From the NCBI RefSeq assembly GCF_003668635.1, contig NZ_RCWH01000005.1, forward strand, positions 124,001 to 188,000: 64,000 nt of DNA, read 5' to 3'. This document shows, piece after piece, positions 42,155-51,860 of this stretch; position 1 is the first letter of the stretch, and each line of letters starts with the position of its first letter. Source of the stretch: Planomicrobium sp. Y74 (lineage in GTDB: Bacteria; Bacillota; Bacilli; Bacillales_A; Planococcaceae). The notes beneath the pieces are model-generated. The model was not told the origin of the DNA, did not search any database, and saw only the letters and a program-made list of their open reading frames with translations. Made by a program: the position numbers and the translations under genes.

Positions 42155-44224
42155 ATGGTACAGAATTTATGGAACGAAGAAAAAGCAGCCACATTAAATG
42201 AGGGCTTAAGCGAATTGGTTTATCGCTCCAACTTACTGGGTTCTGATCGTGCAGTCTGTAACTGGGGTGGAGGCAACACTTCGATGAAAACCACAGAAAC
42301 AGATTTTCGAGGCCGCGAAATTGAAGTGATGTGGGTAAAAGGGAGCGGCTCGGATCTTGCCACGATGGGAGCGCAAAATTTTACCGGATTAAATTTGGAG
42401 GACATTCGCCCTTTGGCCGAGCGGGAGGAAATGACGGACGAAGAAATGGTGAACTACCTGACGCATTGCATGATTGACAGCACGCATCCCCGGGCATCCA
42501 TAGAAACTTTGCTCCATGCATTCCTTCCTTTTAAACATGTAGACCATACCCACCCGGATGCCATCATCAGTTTATGCTGCGCCGATAATGGACAAGAATT
42601 GGCAAAAGAAATCTTTGGTGACCGCTTTGTCTGGGTTCCTTATGTCCGTCCGGGTTTTACACTTTCGAAGATGATTGCTGAAGGCGTGAAAAACCACCCG
42701 AATGCTGACCTTGTGCTGATGGAAAAACACGGTTTAGTGGTTTGGGGAGAAACGGCAAAAGAAAGTTACGATAAAACAATAGCGGTGATCAGTGAAGCCG
42801 AGAGTTTCATCAACTCACGTTTAAAAGAAGCACCTGTTTTCGGGGGGAAGAAATACGATGCGCTGCCGGATGAAGACCGGAGAAATATCCTTTCGAAAGT
42901 GATGCCTGTAATTCGCGGGGCAGTCAGCGACGACAAGAAAATGCTTTTAACTTATGACAATGCTGAAGATGTACTCGAATTCGTCAACAGCCACGATGCT
43001 GCCGGGCTGTCTCAAGTGGGAGCTGCGTGTCCGGATCATTTGGTACATACAAAGATGAAGCCGCTGTTTGTCGAGTGGGATCCTGCAACAAAAAATGCAG
43101 AGCAGCTTGCTGAAGCGGTTAAAGTTGGCATCGAGAACTTCAAGGAAGAGTACAAAGCGTATTTTGAACGCAATAAAAACGAAGGGGATATCATGTTTGA
43201 ACCGGCACCGCGGGTCATCCTGATTCCTGGGATCGGAATGGTTAATTCCGGAAAGAATGTAGCCATGGCGAACGTCAGCGGTGCCCTGTACCACCGTGCG
43301 ATATCAGTGATGAAGGGTGCGGAGGCGCTCGGTAAATTCGTATCGCTGAATGAAAATGAATCCTATAACATCGAATACTGGCCGCTGGAACTGTACAAAC
43401 TTTCGCTGGCTCCAGCAGAAGCGGAATTTTCCAGAAAAGTGGCTTTTGTCACAGGAGGGGCAGGCGGGATAGGCAGTGAAACTTGCCGGCAATTCGCAGC
43501 TTCCGGCGCACATGTGATATTGGCAGACCTTAATCTTGAAGGCGCAGAAAAAGTAGCCGCTGAAATCAACGGGGAGTTTGGCGAAGGACGTGCGCTTGCC
43601 GTCAAGATGGATGTAACCAGCGAAGAGCAGGTTCAGGAAGCGTTCAGAAGAACCGCCCTGGCTTTTGGCGGAGTGGACATCATTGTCAATAATGCCGGAC
43701 TCGCAACTTCAAGCCCATTCGGGGAAACCACGTTAAAAGAATGGGATTTGAATATGAACGTTCTCGGAAAAGGCTATTTCCTGGTTGCCCGTGAAGCTTT
43801 CAATCAGATGAAAGAGCAGTCGATTGGCGGAAGCATGGTCTTCATCGGCTCGAAAAACTCCATTTACGCAGGCAAAAGCGCAGCCGCCTATAGTTCAGTG
43901 AAAGCGCTGGAAGCACATTTGGCAAGGTGCATTGCTGCTGAAGGAGGAGAATTTGGTATCCGCGTAAATTCCGTCCTGCCGGATGCAGTGCTTCAGGGAT
44001 CAGCTATCTGGGGTTCTAAATGGCGTGAGGAACGTGCTGCTGCTTATGGCATCGAACCTGATCAATTGGATGAGCATTACCGTCAACGGACAACTCTGTT
44101 AGTCAATATATACCCGAAAGATATTGCAGACTCAATTTTGTTTTTATCTTCCTCCAAGGCGGAAAAAACGACAGGCTGCATGATTACAGTAGATGGAGGC
44201 GTGCCTGCTGCCTTCACACGTTAG
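42155..44224 (+). CDS. rhaEW: Bifunctional rhamnulose-1-phosphate aldolase / L-lactaldehyde dehydrogenase
   Basis: A 689-residue fusion. Residues 1-~420 form a class II aldolase domain with zinc-site His in HVDHTHPDA and MEKHGLVVWG. Residues ~430-689 form an SDR domain with VTGGAGGIGSETCRQF, NNAGLATSS, and catalytic Tyr/Lys in AAYSSVKAL. RhaEW (YuxG-type) cleaves rhamnulose-1-phosphate to DHAP and L-lactaldehyde, and its SDR half is assigned to oxidising lactaldehyde to L-lactate. Supply of L-lactate would explain lutABC in the same gene run. Confidence 0.93.
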   Translation: MVQNLWNEEKAATLNEGLSELVYRSNLLGSDRAVCNWGGGNTSMKTTETDFRGREIEVMWVKGSGSDLATMGAQNFTGLNLEDIRPLAEREEMTDEEMVNYLTHCMIDSTHPRASIETLLHAFLPFKHVDHTHPDAIISLCCADNGQELAKEIFGDRFVWVPYVRPGFTLSKMIAEGVKNHPNADLVLMEKHGLVVWGETAKESYDKTIAVISEAESFINSRLKEAPVFGGKKYDALPDEDRRNILSKVMPVIRGAVSDDKKMLLTYDNAEDVLEFVNSHDAAGLSQVGAACPDHLVHTKMKPLFVEWDPATKNAEQLAEAVKVGIENFKEEYKAYFERNKNEGDIMFEPAPRVILIPGIGMVNSGKNVAMANVSGALYHRAISVMKGAEALGKFVSLNENESYNIEYWPLELYKLSLAPAEAEFSRKVAFVTGGAGGIGSETCRQFAASGAHVILADLNLEGAEKVAAEINGEFGEGRALAVKMDVTSEEQVQEAFRRTALAFGGVDIIVNNAGLATSSPFGETTLKEWDLNMNVLGKGYFLVAREAFNQMKEQSIGGSMVFIGSKNSIYAGKSAAAYSSVKALEAHLARCIAAEGGEFGIRVNSVLPDAVLQGSAIWGSKWREERAAAYGIEPDQLDEHYRQRTTLLVNIYPKDIADSILFLSSSKAEKTTGCMITVDGGVPAAFTR

Positions 44225-44257
44225 GAAAGCAGGAGCTTGCATTTCGGGAGGTTGCCC

Positions 44258-45679
44258 ATGAAAACTTATTGTCTGTCTGTTGATATTGGTGCATCCAGCG
44301 GAAGAGTGATTGCCGGAGGTTTAGAAAACGGCAAACTTGAACTGGTGGAGGTCCATCGATTCGGAAATCAGATCATAGAAAAGAATAACCATTTCTGCTG
44401 GGATATTGAGTCATTGTTTAAGGAGATTATAAAAGGTATCAAAAAATGCAGTGATTTTGACAAAAAGCCGGTAAGCATCGGAATCGATACCTGGGGCGTC
44501 GATTTCGTGCTGTTGGACGGTAATGATCAATTGCTGACGGATGCCATCGCTTACCGTGATCCTCGAACAGACGGAATCATGGAAGAAGTGACAGAAATCT
44601 TTATGAAAGAACGCTTGTATCTGGAAACCGGCATTCAGTTTCAAAAATTCAATTCCATTTACCAATTAGCTGCGTTGAAGAAGCAAAATCCAGAAGTGCT
44701 GGAAAAAGCAAAAACATTCCTGATGATCCCGGATTATTTGAATTTTTTATTGACCGGGGTAAAGACCAACGAGTATACCAATGCCACAACCACTCAGTTG
44801 ATCAATGCATTCACAAGAAATTGGGATAAAGAAATCATAGATCGGCTGGGCCTGAATTTTGAAATGTTCCAGGAAGTTATGATGCCAAAAACAGTCCTTG
44901 GAAATTTAAAAGAAGAATTGGCGGAGGAATTTGGTTTTGATATGAACGTCGTGCTTCCCGCAACTCACGACACTGGGTCAGCCGTCTTATCCGTGCCGCA
45001 ATCCGAAGACACCATCTACATCAGTTCAGGAACCTGGTCCCTGATAGGAGTCGAAAACTATTTTCCGATTTGTGTCACGAAAGCACTGGACTATAACTTT
45101 ACGAATGAAGGCGGGATGGATTACCAGTTCCGATTTCTAAAAAACATTATGGGGCTGTGGATGATCCAGGAAGTTAAACGCAATTACGGAAACAGGTATT
45201 CATTTGCTGATTTAGTGGAAATGTCAAAAGGTGTGAATGGCGGAACGGCTATCGTGAATGTGGACGATGAACGTTTCCTGAAACCGGAGAACATGATTGA
45301 AGAAATACAGAAATATTGCATGGAAACCAATCAGCAAGTACCTGTGGAACCGGGAGAAATCGCCAACTGTGTTTTTGAAAACCTGGCCGCAAGCTATAAA
45401 AACGCCATTGCTGAAATAGAAGATATTTTCGAAAAGGAATTCCACTCGATCAATGTAATCGGCGGCGGATCTCAGAACGATCTGCTCAATCAGTTGATTG
45501 CGGATACTACAAACAAAGAAGTGTTTGCCGGACCGGTGGAAGCGACGGCAATCGGAAATTTGATTGCACAGTTGATTGCTTTAGGAGAAATCAGTGACAT
45601 TGCAGAAGCGCGAAGTATTGTAAAACAATCTTTTGAAGTGAAAAAATTCACGCGCTCCACAGTAAATTTACAGGACTGA
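44258..45679 (+). CDS. rhaB: Rhamnulokinase
   Basis: A 473-residue FGGY-family kinase that phosphorylates L-rhamnulose at O1. The N-terminal phosphate-binding motif is SVDIGASSGRVIAG, followed by GIDTWGVDFVLLD and, in the second domain, the ATP-site INVIGGGSQNDLLNQLIAD and GPVEATAIGN. ATG 44258 with GGGAGG upstream is chosen over an in-frame start at 44237. It is placed between the aldolase and the isomerase. Confidence 0.93.
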   Translation: MKTYCLSVDIGASSGRVIAGGLENGKLELVEVHRFGNQIIEKNNHFCWDIESLFKEIIKGIKKCSDFDKKPVSIGIDTWGVDFVLLDGNDQLLTDAIAYRDPRTDGIMEEVTEIFMKERLYLETGIQFQKFNSIYQLAALKKQNPEVLEKAKTFLMIPDYLNFLLTGVKTNEYTNATTTQLINAFTRNWDKEIIDRLGLNFEMFQEVMMPKTVLGNLKEELAEEFGFDMNVVLPATHDTGSAVLSVPQSEDTIYISSGTWSLIGVENYFPICVTKALDYNFTNEGGMDYQFRFLKNIMGLWMIQEVKRNYGNRYSFADLVEMSKGVNGGTAIVNVDDERFLKPENMIEEIQKYCMETNQQVPVEPGEIANCVFENLAASYKNAIAEIEDIFEKEFHSINVIGGGSQNDLLNQLIADTTNKEVFAGPVEATAIGNLIAQLIALGEISDIAEARSIVKQSFEVKKFTRSTVNLQD

Positions 45680-45715
45680 ACGGGAGCGGACAAGATTCTG
45701 ATCAGGAGGGGTATT

Positions 45716-46972
45716 ATGAGTGTTAAAAACCAGTTCGAGGAAGCAAAGAAAGAATATGAACACTGGGGAATCCAGGTAGAGGAAGTATTTGAAAAATTGC
45801 AGAATGTCCCCGTATCCATCCATTGCTGGCAAGGCGACGACATTGGCGGATTTGAGATCAATAAAGAAGAGTTATCAGGCGGCATCGAAGTGACAGGAAA
45901 CTACCCCGGAAAAGCGACAACTCCTGAAGAACTGCGCCGGGATATAGAAAAGGCCCTTTCCCTTATTCCCGGAAAGCACCGCATTAATCTGCATGCCATT
46001 TATGCCGAAACCGATGGGGAACTGGTGGACAGAGACCAATTGGAACCAAAGCATTTTGAAAAATGGGTAGCATGGGCAAAAGAACATGGACTTGGCCTTG
46101 ATTTCAATCCAACTTTGTTTTCGCATAAAAAAGCTGCGGACGGTTTGACCCTGTCGCATCCTGATTCCGAAATCAGGCAGTTCTGGATAGACCACTGCAT
46201 TGCCAGCCGGAAAATAGGGGAGTATTTTGGAAAAGAACTGGGAACACCTTGTCTTACCAATATCTGGATTCCGGACGGCTATAAGGATACTCCCAGTGAT
46301 CGTTTAACGCCAAGAAAGCGGCTGAAACAATCACTTGATGAGATCTTTGCTGTAAAAACAGACGAACGATTCAATATTGACGCTGTGGAAAGCAAGGTTT
46401 TTGGCATTGGTTCTGAAGCATTCGTAGTGGGTTCACATGAATTCTATCTGAATTATGCGATGAAAAACGACAAAATCTGTCTGCTGGATACCGGACATTA
46501 TCATCCCACTGAGCGGGTTTCCGACAAGATTTCAGCCATGCTTTTATTCAATGAAAAATTAGCTTTGCATGTATCCAGACCGGTTCGCTGGGACAGTGAC
46601 CATGTTGTTATTCTGGACGATGAGCTGAAGGAAATTGCTTTGGAAATTGTAAGGAATGACGCTTTGGACCAAGTCATTATCGGATTGGATTTTTTTGACG
46701 CCAGCATCAATCGGGTTGCTGCATGGACGATCGGCACACGCAATATGATTAAAGCCCTTTTATATGGAATGCTTCTGCCCAATGAGCACCTGAAAGCACT
46801 GCAGGAAGAAGGAGACTTTACTAAGAGGCTGGCCTTGTTGGAAGAGTTTAAAACCTATCCGTTTGGCGCAATCTGGAATTATTATTGCGAGACGATGGGA
46901 GTGCCGATAAAAGAGTATTGGATGGAAGAAATTTCAGATTACGAAACAGCTGTATTATCAGCCCGATCATAG
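45716..46972 (+). CDS. rhaA: L-rhamnose isomerase
   Basis: A 418-residue RhaA TIM-barrel enzyme converting L-rhamnose to L-rhamnulose. Family blocks seen: [17 protein letters not shown] near residues 30-46, [35 protein letters not shown] (metal-binding Asp/His) and [17 protein letters not shown]. The length matches B. subtilis-type RhaA. AGGAGGGG lies 7 bases before the start. Confidence 0.95.
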   Translation: MSVKNQFEEAKKEYEHWGIQVEEVFEKLQNVPVSIHCWQGDDIGGFEINKEELSGGIEVTGNYPGKATTPEELRRDIEKALSLIPGKHRINLHAIYAETDGELVDRDQLEPKHFEKWVAWAKEHGLGLDFNPTLFSHKKAADGLTLSHPDSEIRQFWIDHCIASRKIGEYFGKELGTPCLTNIWIPDGYKDTPSDRLTPRKRLKQSLDEIFAVKTDERFNIDAVESKVFGIGSEAFVVGSHEFYLNYAMKNDKICLLDTGHYHPTERVSDKISAMLLFNEKLALHVSRPVRWDSDHVVILDDELKEIALEIVRNDALDQVIIGLDFFDASINRVAAWTIGTRNMIKALLYGMLLPNEHLKALQEEGDFTKRLALLEEFKTYPFGAIWNYYCETMGVPIKEYWMEEISDYETAVLSARS

Positions 46973-46993
46973 ACCGCGATAGAGGTGAAGAGG

Positions 46994-47764
46994 ATGCTTA
47001 TAGCAGAAAGACATAAAAAATTAACTTCTATTATAAATGAGAGCGGCAGCAGCCGGGTTTCTGAGTTGAGTAAAATTTTCAGTGTAACGGAAGAAACCAT
47101 CCGCCGTGATTTGGAGAAACTGGAGAACGCGGGAAAGTTAAAACGCAGCCATGGCGGCGCTGTAAGTGTAGAACTGAGCGGTCATGAATCCCCTTACTTT
47201 GAACGTGAAGTGAGGAATGTGATAGAGAAAATGGATGTGGCGGAAGAAGCGGTTAAGTATGTATCCATCAATGAACGAATCATTTTGGATGCCAGTACGA
47301 CGGCCTGGTATATGGCCAAAATTTTGCCGGATATTCCCCTGACTGTAGTGACCAATTCGCTGAAAGTGGCTATGGAGCTATCAAATCGAAAGAAGATTTC
47401 AGTAATTTCCGCTGGCGGAACACTGCTGCAAAAATCGCTTTCGTTTGTTGGACCCCAAACAACAGCAGCACTGGAATCCTATTACGTCAATAAAGCCTTC
47501 ATCTCCTGTCGCGGAGTACATGCAGTGAGGGGAATCAGTGATTCGCATGAAATGCAGGCTCTGGTGAAAAAGAAAATGAGTGAAATTGCGGACGAAGTAT
47601 TTTTGTTGGCAGATCACTCAAAGTTCGGGGTACAGGCATTTTCTAAAGTTGCAGCAATAGAAGAAATTAATTTTATTATCACTGATTCGCGCACCAGTAA
47701 AGAGCAGATAGATGAATTTGACGACTGCGCTGCAACGATTATCCGCCCTTCAAAAATTCAGTAA
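46994..47764 (+). CDS. rhaR: DeoR-family regulator of the rhamnose operon
   Basis: A 256-residue DeoR regulator. N-terminal HTH: RVSELSKIFSVTEETIRRDL and the KLKRSHGGAV wing (about residues 18-57). The C-terminal DeoRC sensor domain has ILDASTTAWYMA, VVTNSLKVA, ISAGGTL and LLADHSKFG. Effectors of this class are phosphorylated sugars, so rhamnulose-1-phosphate is a likely ligand (inference). ATG 46994 has GAGGTG 6 bases upstream; a GTG at 46985 overlaps that site. The operator may be the repeat at 42103. Confidence 0.9.
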   Translation: MLIAERHKKLTSIINESGSSRVSELSKIFSVTEETIRRDLEKLENAGKLKRSHGGAVSVELSGHESPYFEREVRNVIEKMDVAEEAVKYVSINERIILDASTTAWYMAKILPDIPLTVVTNSLKVAMELSNRKKISVISAGGTLLQKSLSFVGPQTTAALESYYVNKAFISCRGVHAVRGISDSHEMQALVKKKMSEIADEVFLLADHSKFGVQAFSKVAAIEEINFIITDSRTSKEQIDEFDDCAATIIRPSKIQ

Positions 47765-47782
47765 CAAGAAAAGGGGATCTTT

Positions 47783-48046
47783 ATGGCAGAAAAATCTTAT
47801 AAAGTAATTTCCGAAACCGGCATTCAGGCACGGCCAGCAGCTCAATTGGTTAACCTTGCAAGTCAGTTTAAATCAGATATTTCAATACGGTACAAATCAT
47901 CCACTGTGAATCTCAAATCAATTATGGGTGTCATGTCTTTAGCGATCGCAAAAGGAGCGGTAATTGACATTGCCGCCAACGGACCCGATGAACAGGATGC
48001 CCTGAACAAAATTGATCATTTCATCAAAAGCGAAATAGCCGAGTAA
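47783..48046 (+). CDS. Crh-like HPr paralogue (Gln15, Ser46)
   Basis: An 87-residue HPr-fold protein. In HPr the phospho-acceptor is His15 in GIHARPA; here the motif is GIQARPAA, Gln at residue 15, as in B. subtilis Crh. The HPr-kinase target Ser46 is kept in LKSIMGVMS. It therefore cannot carry PTS phosphate but could be phosphorylated on Ser46 and act as a CcpA co-effector. Its place between the rhamnose regulator and lutA is unusual, since Crh is normally encoded with yvcJKL. A good AAGGGGATC ribosome site precedes ATG. Confidence 0.85.
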   Translation: MAEKSYKVISETGIQARPAAQLVNLASQFKSDISIRYKSSTVNLKSIMGVMSLAIAKGAVIDIAANGPDEQDALNKIDHFIKSEIAE

Positions 48047-48148
48047 CATGGTTTTCAGATCATGGAGTCAGAGTGAAAAAGCTGTGTCTTTTCCGGAACT
48101 GTGATTAAGGAGCTAAGAAGAAAATAAAAGACGGAAGAGTGGATAAAA

Positions 48149-48880
48149 ATGAAAGTCTCATTATTTATCACATGCCTCTCAGAAATGTTTTATCAAAATG
48201 CAGCAAAAGATGTCGTCGAGGTACTCGAACGTCTCGATTGCGAAGTGGATTTTCCGAAGGGGCAAATTTGCTGCGGCCAGCCAGCCTATAACAGCGGCTA
48301 TAGAAAAGATGCCAAAAAAGCGGCGAAACAAATGATTGCCAGCTTCGAAGCTTCTGAATATATTGTTACCCCTTCAGGTTCCTGTGCCGCTATGTTCAAA
48401 GAGTATCCGCAGCTTTTGAAAGACGAAGGCGAATGGCATGAACGGGCAAAAAAAGTTGCCGATAAAACATATGAATTCACCCAGTTCATCGTCAACATCT
48501 TAAAAGTCGAAGACCTTGGCGCAACTTATCCCGCAAAAGCGACGTACCATACATCATGTCACATGACGCGTCTGCTCCACGAAAAAGAAGCCCCGTTCAG
48601 GCTGCTGAAAAATGTCAGAGGGCTTGAGCTGCTGCCGCTTCAAAATAATTACGACTGCTGCGGGTTTGGCGGCACCTTCGCTGTGAAGATGGCTCCGATT
48701 TCTGAGCAGATGGTAGATGAGAAAATCCGGCATATTGAAGAATCGACAGCTAATGTCCTGATTGCGGCGGATAATGGCTGCATGATGAATATAAAAGGGC
48801 GGATCGACCGGAAAGGCAAGGCGATTGAAGTGAAGCATATCGCTCAAATACTCAACACACGAGTAGAAGGGAGGGTATAA
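48149..48880 (+). CDS. lutA: L-lactate utilisation iron-sulfur protein LutA
   Basis: A 243-residue protein with two cysteine-rich CCG domains: [16 protein letters not shown] (about residues 33-48) and [13 protein letters not shown] near residue 170, preceded by [10 protein letters not shown]. LutABC is the flavin-independent complex that oxidises L-lactate to pyruvate (family knowledge). It lies 102 bases after the Crh-like gene on the same strand and 2 bases ahead of lutB. Confidence 0.93.
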   Translation: MKVSLFITCLSEMFYQNAAKDVVEVLERLDCEVDFPKGQICCGQPAYNSGYRKDAKKAAKQMIASFEASEYIVTPSGSCAAMFKEYPQLLKDEGEWHERAKKVADKTYEFTQFIVNILKVEDLGATYPAKATYHTSCHMTRLLHEKEAPFRLLKNVRGLELLPLQNNYDCCGFGGTFAVKMAPISEQMVDEKIRHIEESTANVLIAADNGCMMNIKGRIDRKGKAIEVKHIAQILNTRVEGRV

Positions 48881-48882
48881 CT

Positions 48883-50310
48883 ATGGCAATGAAAATAGGC
48901 GAAAAGCCGTTTTTTGACCGGGTGGATGATGCTCTTGAAGATGGTTTCATGCGCAACGCAATGGCCAAAGCCCAGGACGGACTGCGAGGCAGGAAATTGA
49001 ACGCCACAGTAGGTGACGAGCAAATTGGCGATTGGGAAGAGTGGCGCAGCGCAGGGGAAGAAATCCGCCGGCATACACTTGAAAATCTGGATTTTTACTT
49101 AGATCAATTGAGTGAGAATTTTGCGAGACAAGGCGGCCATGTCTATTTTGCTGAAACCGCTGAAGATGCCACCCGTTACATCCAGGAAGTGGCCAAGAAA
49201 AAGAATGCCAAAAAAATTACGAAAGCCAAATCGATGGTGACAGAAGAAATCGGCTTGAACGAAGCATTGGAAGAAATAGGCTGTGAAGTGTATGAGACGG
49301 ATTTGGCGGAGTATATTCTGCAGATTGATGACCACGACCGTCCTTCGCATATAGTTGTTCCTTCGCTCCATAAGAACAAAGAGCAGATTCGGGATACTTT
49401 TCGCGACAAGGCAAATTACACCGGTACTTCGGAGCCGCGGGAACTGACTGCTTTTGCAAGGAGTCAGCTGCGGGAAACTTTTATGGAAGCGGATATCGGT
49501 GTTACCGGCTGTAATTTCGCTGTAGCAGAATCCGGCACGATTTCCCTCGTAACGAACGAAGGAAATGCGAATATGGTGACTACTTTTCCTGAAACCCAAA
49601 TCACTGTTATGGGTATGGAACGGCTAGTGCCGACGTGGAACGAGCTCGATGTCATGATTAACTTGTTGAGCAGAAGTGCAGTAGGGCAGAAGATAACGAC
49701 CTACGTAACTAATCTGACCCCTCAGTTGGAAGAAGACAGTATAGATGCGCCGAAAGAATTCCATCTGGTAATTTTAGATGCAGGACGATCCAATGCTCTC
49801 GGAACTGAATTTCAGTCCGCACTGCATTGTATACGCTGTGCGGCATGTGTCAATGTTTGCCCGGTATACCGGCATATTGGGGGTCACGCTTACGGCTCAA
49901 TTTACCAAGGGCCAATTGGAGCTGTGCTGTCACCGATTCTTGGAGGCTATGAGGAATACGGAGAGCTTCCCTATGCTTCCAGTCTCTGTGCCGCCTGCAC
50001 CGAAGCCTGTCCGGTTAAAATTCCTCTTCACGAACACCTCATTAAGCACCGGGAGAATTATGTAGAGAAAATAGGCATGACAGGCGAGAAAATGGCGATG
50101 AAGACTTTTGGCATCGGAGTAAGTTCTCCAGCTCTATTTAAACTCGCGGTAAAAGGCATGCCAGCTGTTCTGGGTCCATTAGTGAAAGACAACAGCATCA
50201 CCTCAGGACCAGGTCCGATGAAACTCTGGACCTCTGTCCGCAAATTTCCGGCTCCAGGGAAAGACAACTTCAGAAACTGGTTCAATGACCGAGCAAAAGG
50301 GAGGGAATAG
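48883..50310 (+). CDS. lutB: L-lactate utilisation iron-sulfur protein LutB
   Basis: A 475-residue protein. The N-terminal LUD domain includes [20 protein letters not shown]. The C-terminal half has two [4Fe-4S] motifs: [20 protein letters not shown] (about residue 310) and [13 protein letters not shown] (about residue 364). It forms the electron-transfer core of the LutABC complex. It is tightly packed between lutA and lutC. Confidence 0.94.
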   Translation: MAMKIGEKPFFDRVDDALEDGFMRNAMAKAQDGLRGRKLNATVGDEQIGDWEEWRSAGEEIRRHTLENLDFYLDQLSENFARQGGHVYFAETAEDATRYIQEVAKKKNAKKITKAKSMVTEEIGLNEALEEIGCEVYETDLAEYILQIDDHDRPSHIVVPSLHKNKEQIRDTFRDKANYTGTSEPRELTAFARSQLRETFMEADIGVTGCNFAVAESGTISLVTNEGNANMVTTFPETQITVMGMERLVPTWNELDVMINLLSRSAVGQKITTYVTNLTPQLEEDSIDAPKEFHLVILDAGRSNALGTEFQSALHCIRCAACVNVCPVYRHIGGHAYGSIYQGPIGAVLSPILGGYEEYGELPYASSLCAACTEACPVKIPLHEHLIKHRENYVEKIGMTGEKMAMKTFGIGVSSPALFKLAVKGMPAVLGPLVKDNSITSGPGPMKLWTSVRKFPAPGKDNFRNWFNDRAKGRE

Positions 50311-50312
50311 CG

Positions 50313-51014
50313 ATGACTGCTGGAACTATTCATAATAAAGATCAGTTTTTAAATAAAATTACTTCCCAGCTCGGTTCTGAAAGAAACAGACAAGCTGGTC
50401 TTCCTGAATGGCAGCATCGTCCGCAGCTGGACGTATTCAGTGGAGCTTCAGTCAATGAGTTAGCTGCCGCTTTCAAAAAAAACAGCCTGGAGAAGTCGAC
50501 CTTTGTAGTGAACACGGACAGAACTAATCTTGCCGAAGCCCTGCAGGAAGTCATTAAGAAATACGGCGGCGGTCAAGTGGTGGCTTCGAAGGATTCACGC
50601 TTCGGTGAATTCGGCTTAGATGCAGTGCTGGACAATGGAGAAACCCATATCTGGGACATAAATCGAGGTCTGGAAAATATTGAAATTGCAAAAAAAGCCA
50701 ATATCGGCTTATTTATCAGCGATGCCGCTTTAGCTGAATCGGGTACAATTGTGCAATTCAATGATAAAGATATTGCCCGCTCAATCAGCCTGTTGCCTAC
50801 GGTTTATGTGGCTATCGTACCAAAATCAACAATTGTCCCCCGCATGACACAAGTGGTTCAGGCTGTCCATCAATCGGTGGAGGAAGGAAACAATCTTGCC
50901 ACCTGCATCAATTTCATCTCGGGACCGAGCAACAGTGCGGATATTGAAATGAATATCGTGATCGGGGTGCATGGTCCAGTTGAGGCTGTTCATGTAATTG
51001 TGGAGGATCTGTAA
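50313..51014 (+). CDS. lutC: L-lactate utilisation protein LutC
   Basis: A 233-residue LUD-domain (DUF162) protein with the family motif ISDAALAESGTIVQFND (about residue 139) and a C-terminal INFISGPSNSADIEMNIVIG. It is the third member of LutABC. It overlaps nothing but starts 2 bases after lutB. A terminator ~80 bases downstream ends the long rhamnose-lactate gene run. No LutR regulator or LutP permease is encoded here, which fits lactate being made internally from rhamnose. Confidence 0.93.
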   Translation: MTAGTIHNKDQFLNKITSQLGSERNRQAGLPEWQHRPQLDVFSGASVNELAAAFKKNSLEKSTFVVNTDRTNLAEALQEVIKKYGGGQVVASKDSRFGEFGLDAVLDNGETHIWDINRGLENIEIAKKANIGLFISDAALAESGTIVQFNDKDIARSISLLPTVYVAIVPKSTIVPRMTQVVQAVHQSVEEGNNLATCINFISGPSNSADIEMNIVIGVHGPVEAVHVIVEDL

Positions 51015-51090
51015 TCAGTTACTTTGTACTAACTTATCAAGAAACAGGTTTATTTCGAGATATAAAACCAGAGGATTAAAAGAATAAAAA

Positions 51091-51130
51091 ACCGGCTCCT
51101 GAAAATGATTTCTCTTTGGGTCCGGTTTTT
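51091..51130 (+). terminator. Terminator after lutC (terminator-family copy D)
   Basis: Arms ACCGGCTCC and GGGTCCGGT around an A/T-rich loop, then TTTTTAATTT. Homologous to the elements at 2671, 13946 and 28024. It separates lutC from the convergent minus-strand gene ending at 51165. Confidence 0.82.
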
Positions 51131-51164
51131 AATTTAAAGATTTAAATATTTTGGATTAGTGAAT

Positions 51165-51596
51165 TCATTTTTTGGATTCCAGCCTTCTGAGCCACTTCCC
51201 ATACTTCCGCTCATCCACTTCCCAATCCATTACCGTCTCCTGCAATCCAAGCAACTCCTTTATATAGAAGAAAATCTCCGCAGAAAATACGCCGTCACTT
51301 CCAGCCAGCCCGTAATAACCCCAGTACGGATCCACCGTTTCATCCAGCCACTCCAGTAAATCACTCTTCTTCGGATAACCGAAATAGATGCTCTTATGCA
51401 AATCGTCTTCATAATTCTGCATCCAGTCGATATAAGCGATCCGCAGCATATCGTAATCATCGATATAGGGATGGCTGAAATCATCCGGCCCATCCTCGAA
51501 CTTCTCAAAACAATCGTCCGAACAAAACACATTGCCCGCGCTGTCCACCCGGCGCTCAATCCGCGGCTTTTTTCTGCATAATTTGTACATTCTCAT
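51165..51596 (-). CDS. Hypothetical acidic/aromatic protein
   Basis: A 143-residue protein of no recognised family. It begins MRMYKLCRKKPRIERRVDSA, with a Cys pair CSDDC near residue 28 that with the earlier Cys could bind metal. A strongly acidic, Trp/Tyr-rich middle follows (DDYDMLRIAYIDWMQNYEDD, YWGYYGLAGS). There is no signal peptide or membrane segment. ATG 51596 with AGGAG 8 bases upstream is used; the frame also allows GTG at 51605 on top of that site. Its orientation is opposite to both neighbours, so it is probably unrelated to them. Confidence 0.7.
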   Translation of the reverse strand: MRMYKLCRKKPRIERRVDSAGNVFCSDDCFEKFEDGPDDFSHPYIDDYDMLRIAYIDWMQNYEDDLHKSIYFGYPKKSDLLEWLDETVDPYWGYYGLAGSDGVFSAEIFFYIKELLGLQETVMDWEVDERKYGKWLRRLESKK

Positions 51597-51726
51597 AATT
51601 ATCACTCCTATATATAATGGTAAAGAAACTTTCTTTTGAATTTGGTTAAAAATTATATTAATAGTTGTATAGCTAAATTAATTATTATTGCACTAAATTT
51701 TATTTTTAAAATATTCAATATTTTTG

Positions 51727-51755
51727 TTGAATTTAATTTTTTACTCGATTATAAT
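51727..51755 (+). promoter_or_regulatory. Sigma-A promoter of the CoA-transferase/TAXI operon
   Basis: TTGAAT (51727-51732), exactly 17 bases, TATAAT (51750-51755). The start point near 51762 lies just before the operator at 51774. Confidence 0.75.
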
Positions 51756-51773
51756 TACCTTACCACCAATAAA

Positions 51774-51788
51774 TGAAATGTCGTTTCA
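51774..51788 (+). promoter_or_regulatory. Operator-like inverted repeat, copy 1 (shared with 59690)
   Basis: TGAAATGTCGTTTCA has perfect TGAAA/TTTCA arms around 5 bases, a few bases past the predicted start point. The surrounding ~35 bases (AATAAATGAAA...TAAT.GAAAC.AAA) are nearly repeated ahead of the 3-hydroxyacyl-CoA dehydrogenase gene. Confidence 0.65.
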
Positions 51789-51802
51789 ATAATCGAAACG
51801 AA

Positions 51803-51817
51803 ATGAAAGCGCTTTAA
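51803..51817 (+). promoter_or_regulatory. cre-like site in the CoA-transferase operon leader
   Basis: ATGAAAGCGCTTTAA fits WTGNAANCGNWNNCW except that the penultimate C is A. It lies downstream of the promoter, where CcpA would act as a roadblock. Confidence 0.5.
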
Positions 51818-51860
51818 AATTAATAATATTATTATGCTTTTTGATAGGAAGGAGTAAACA

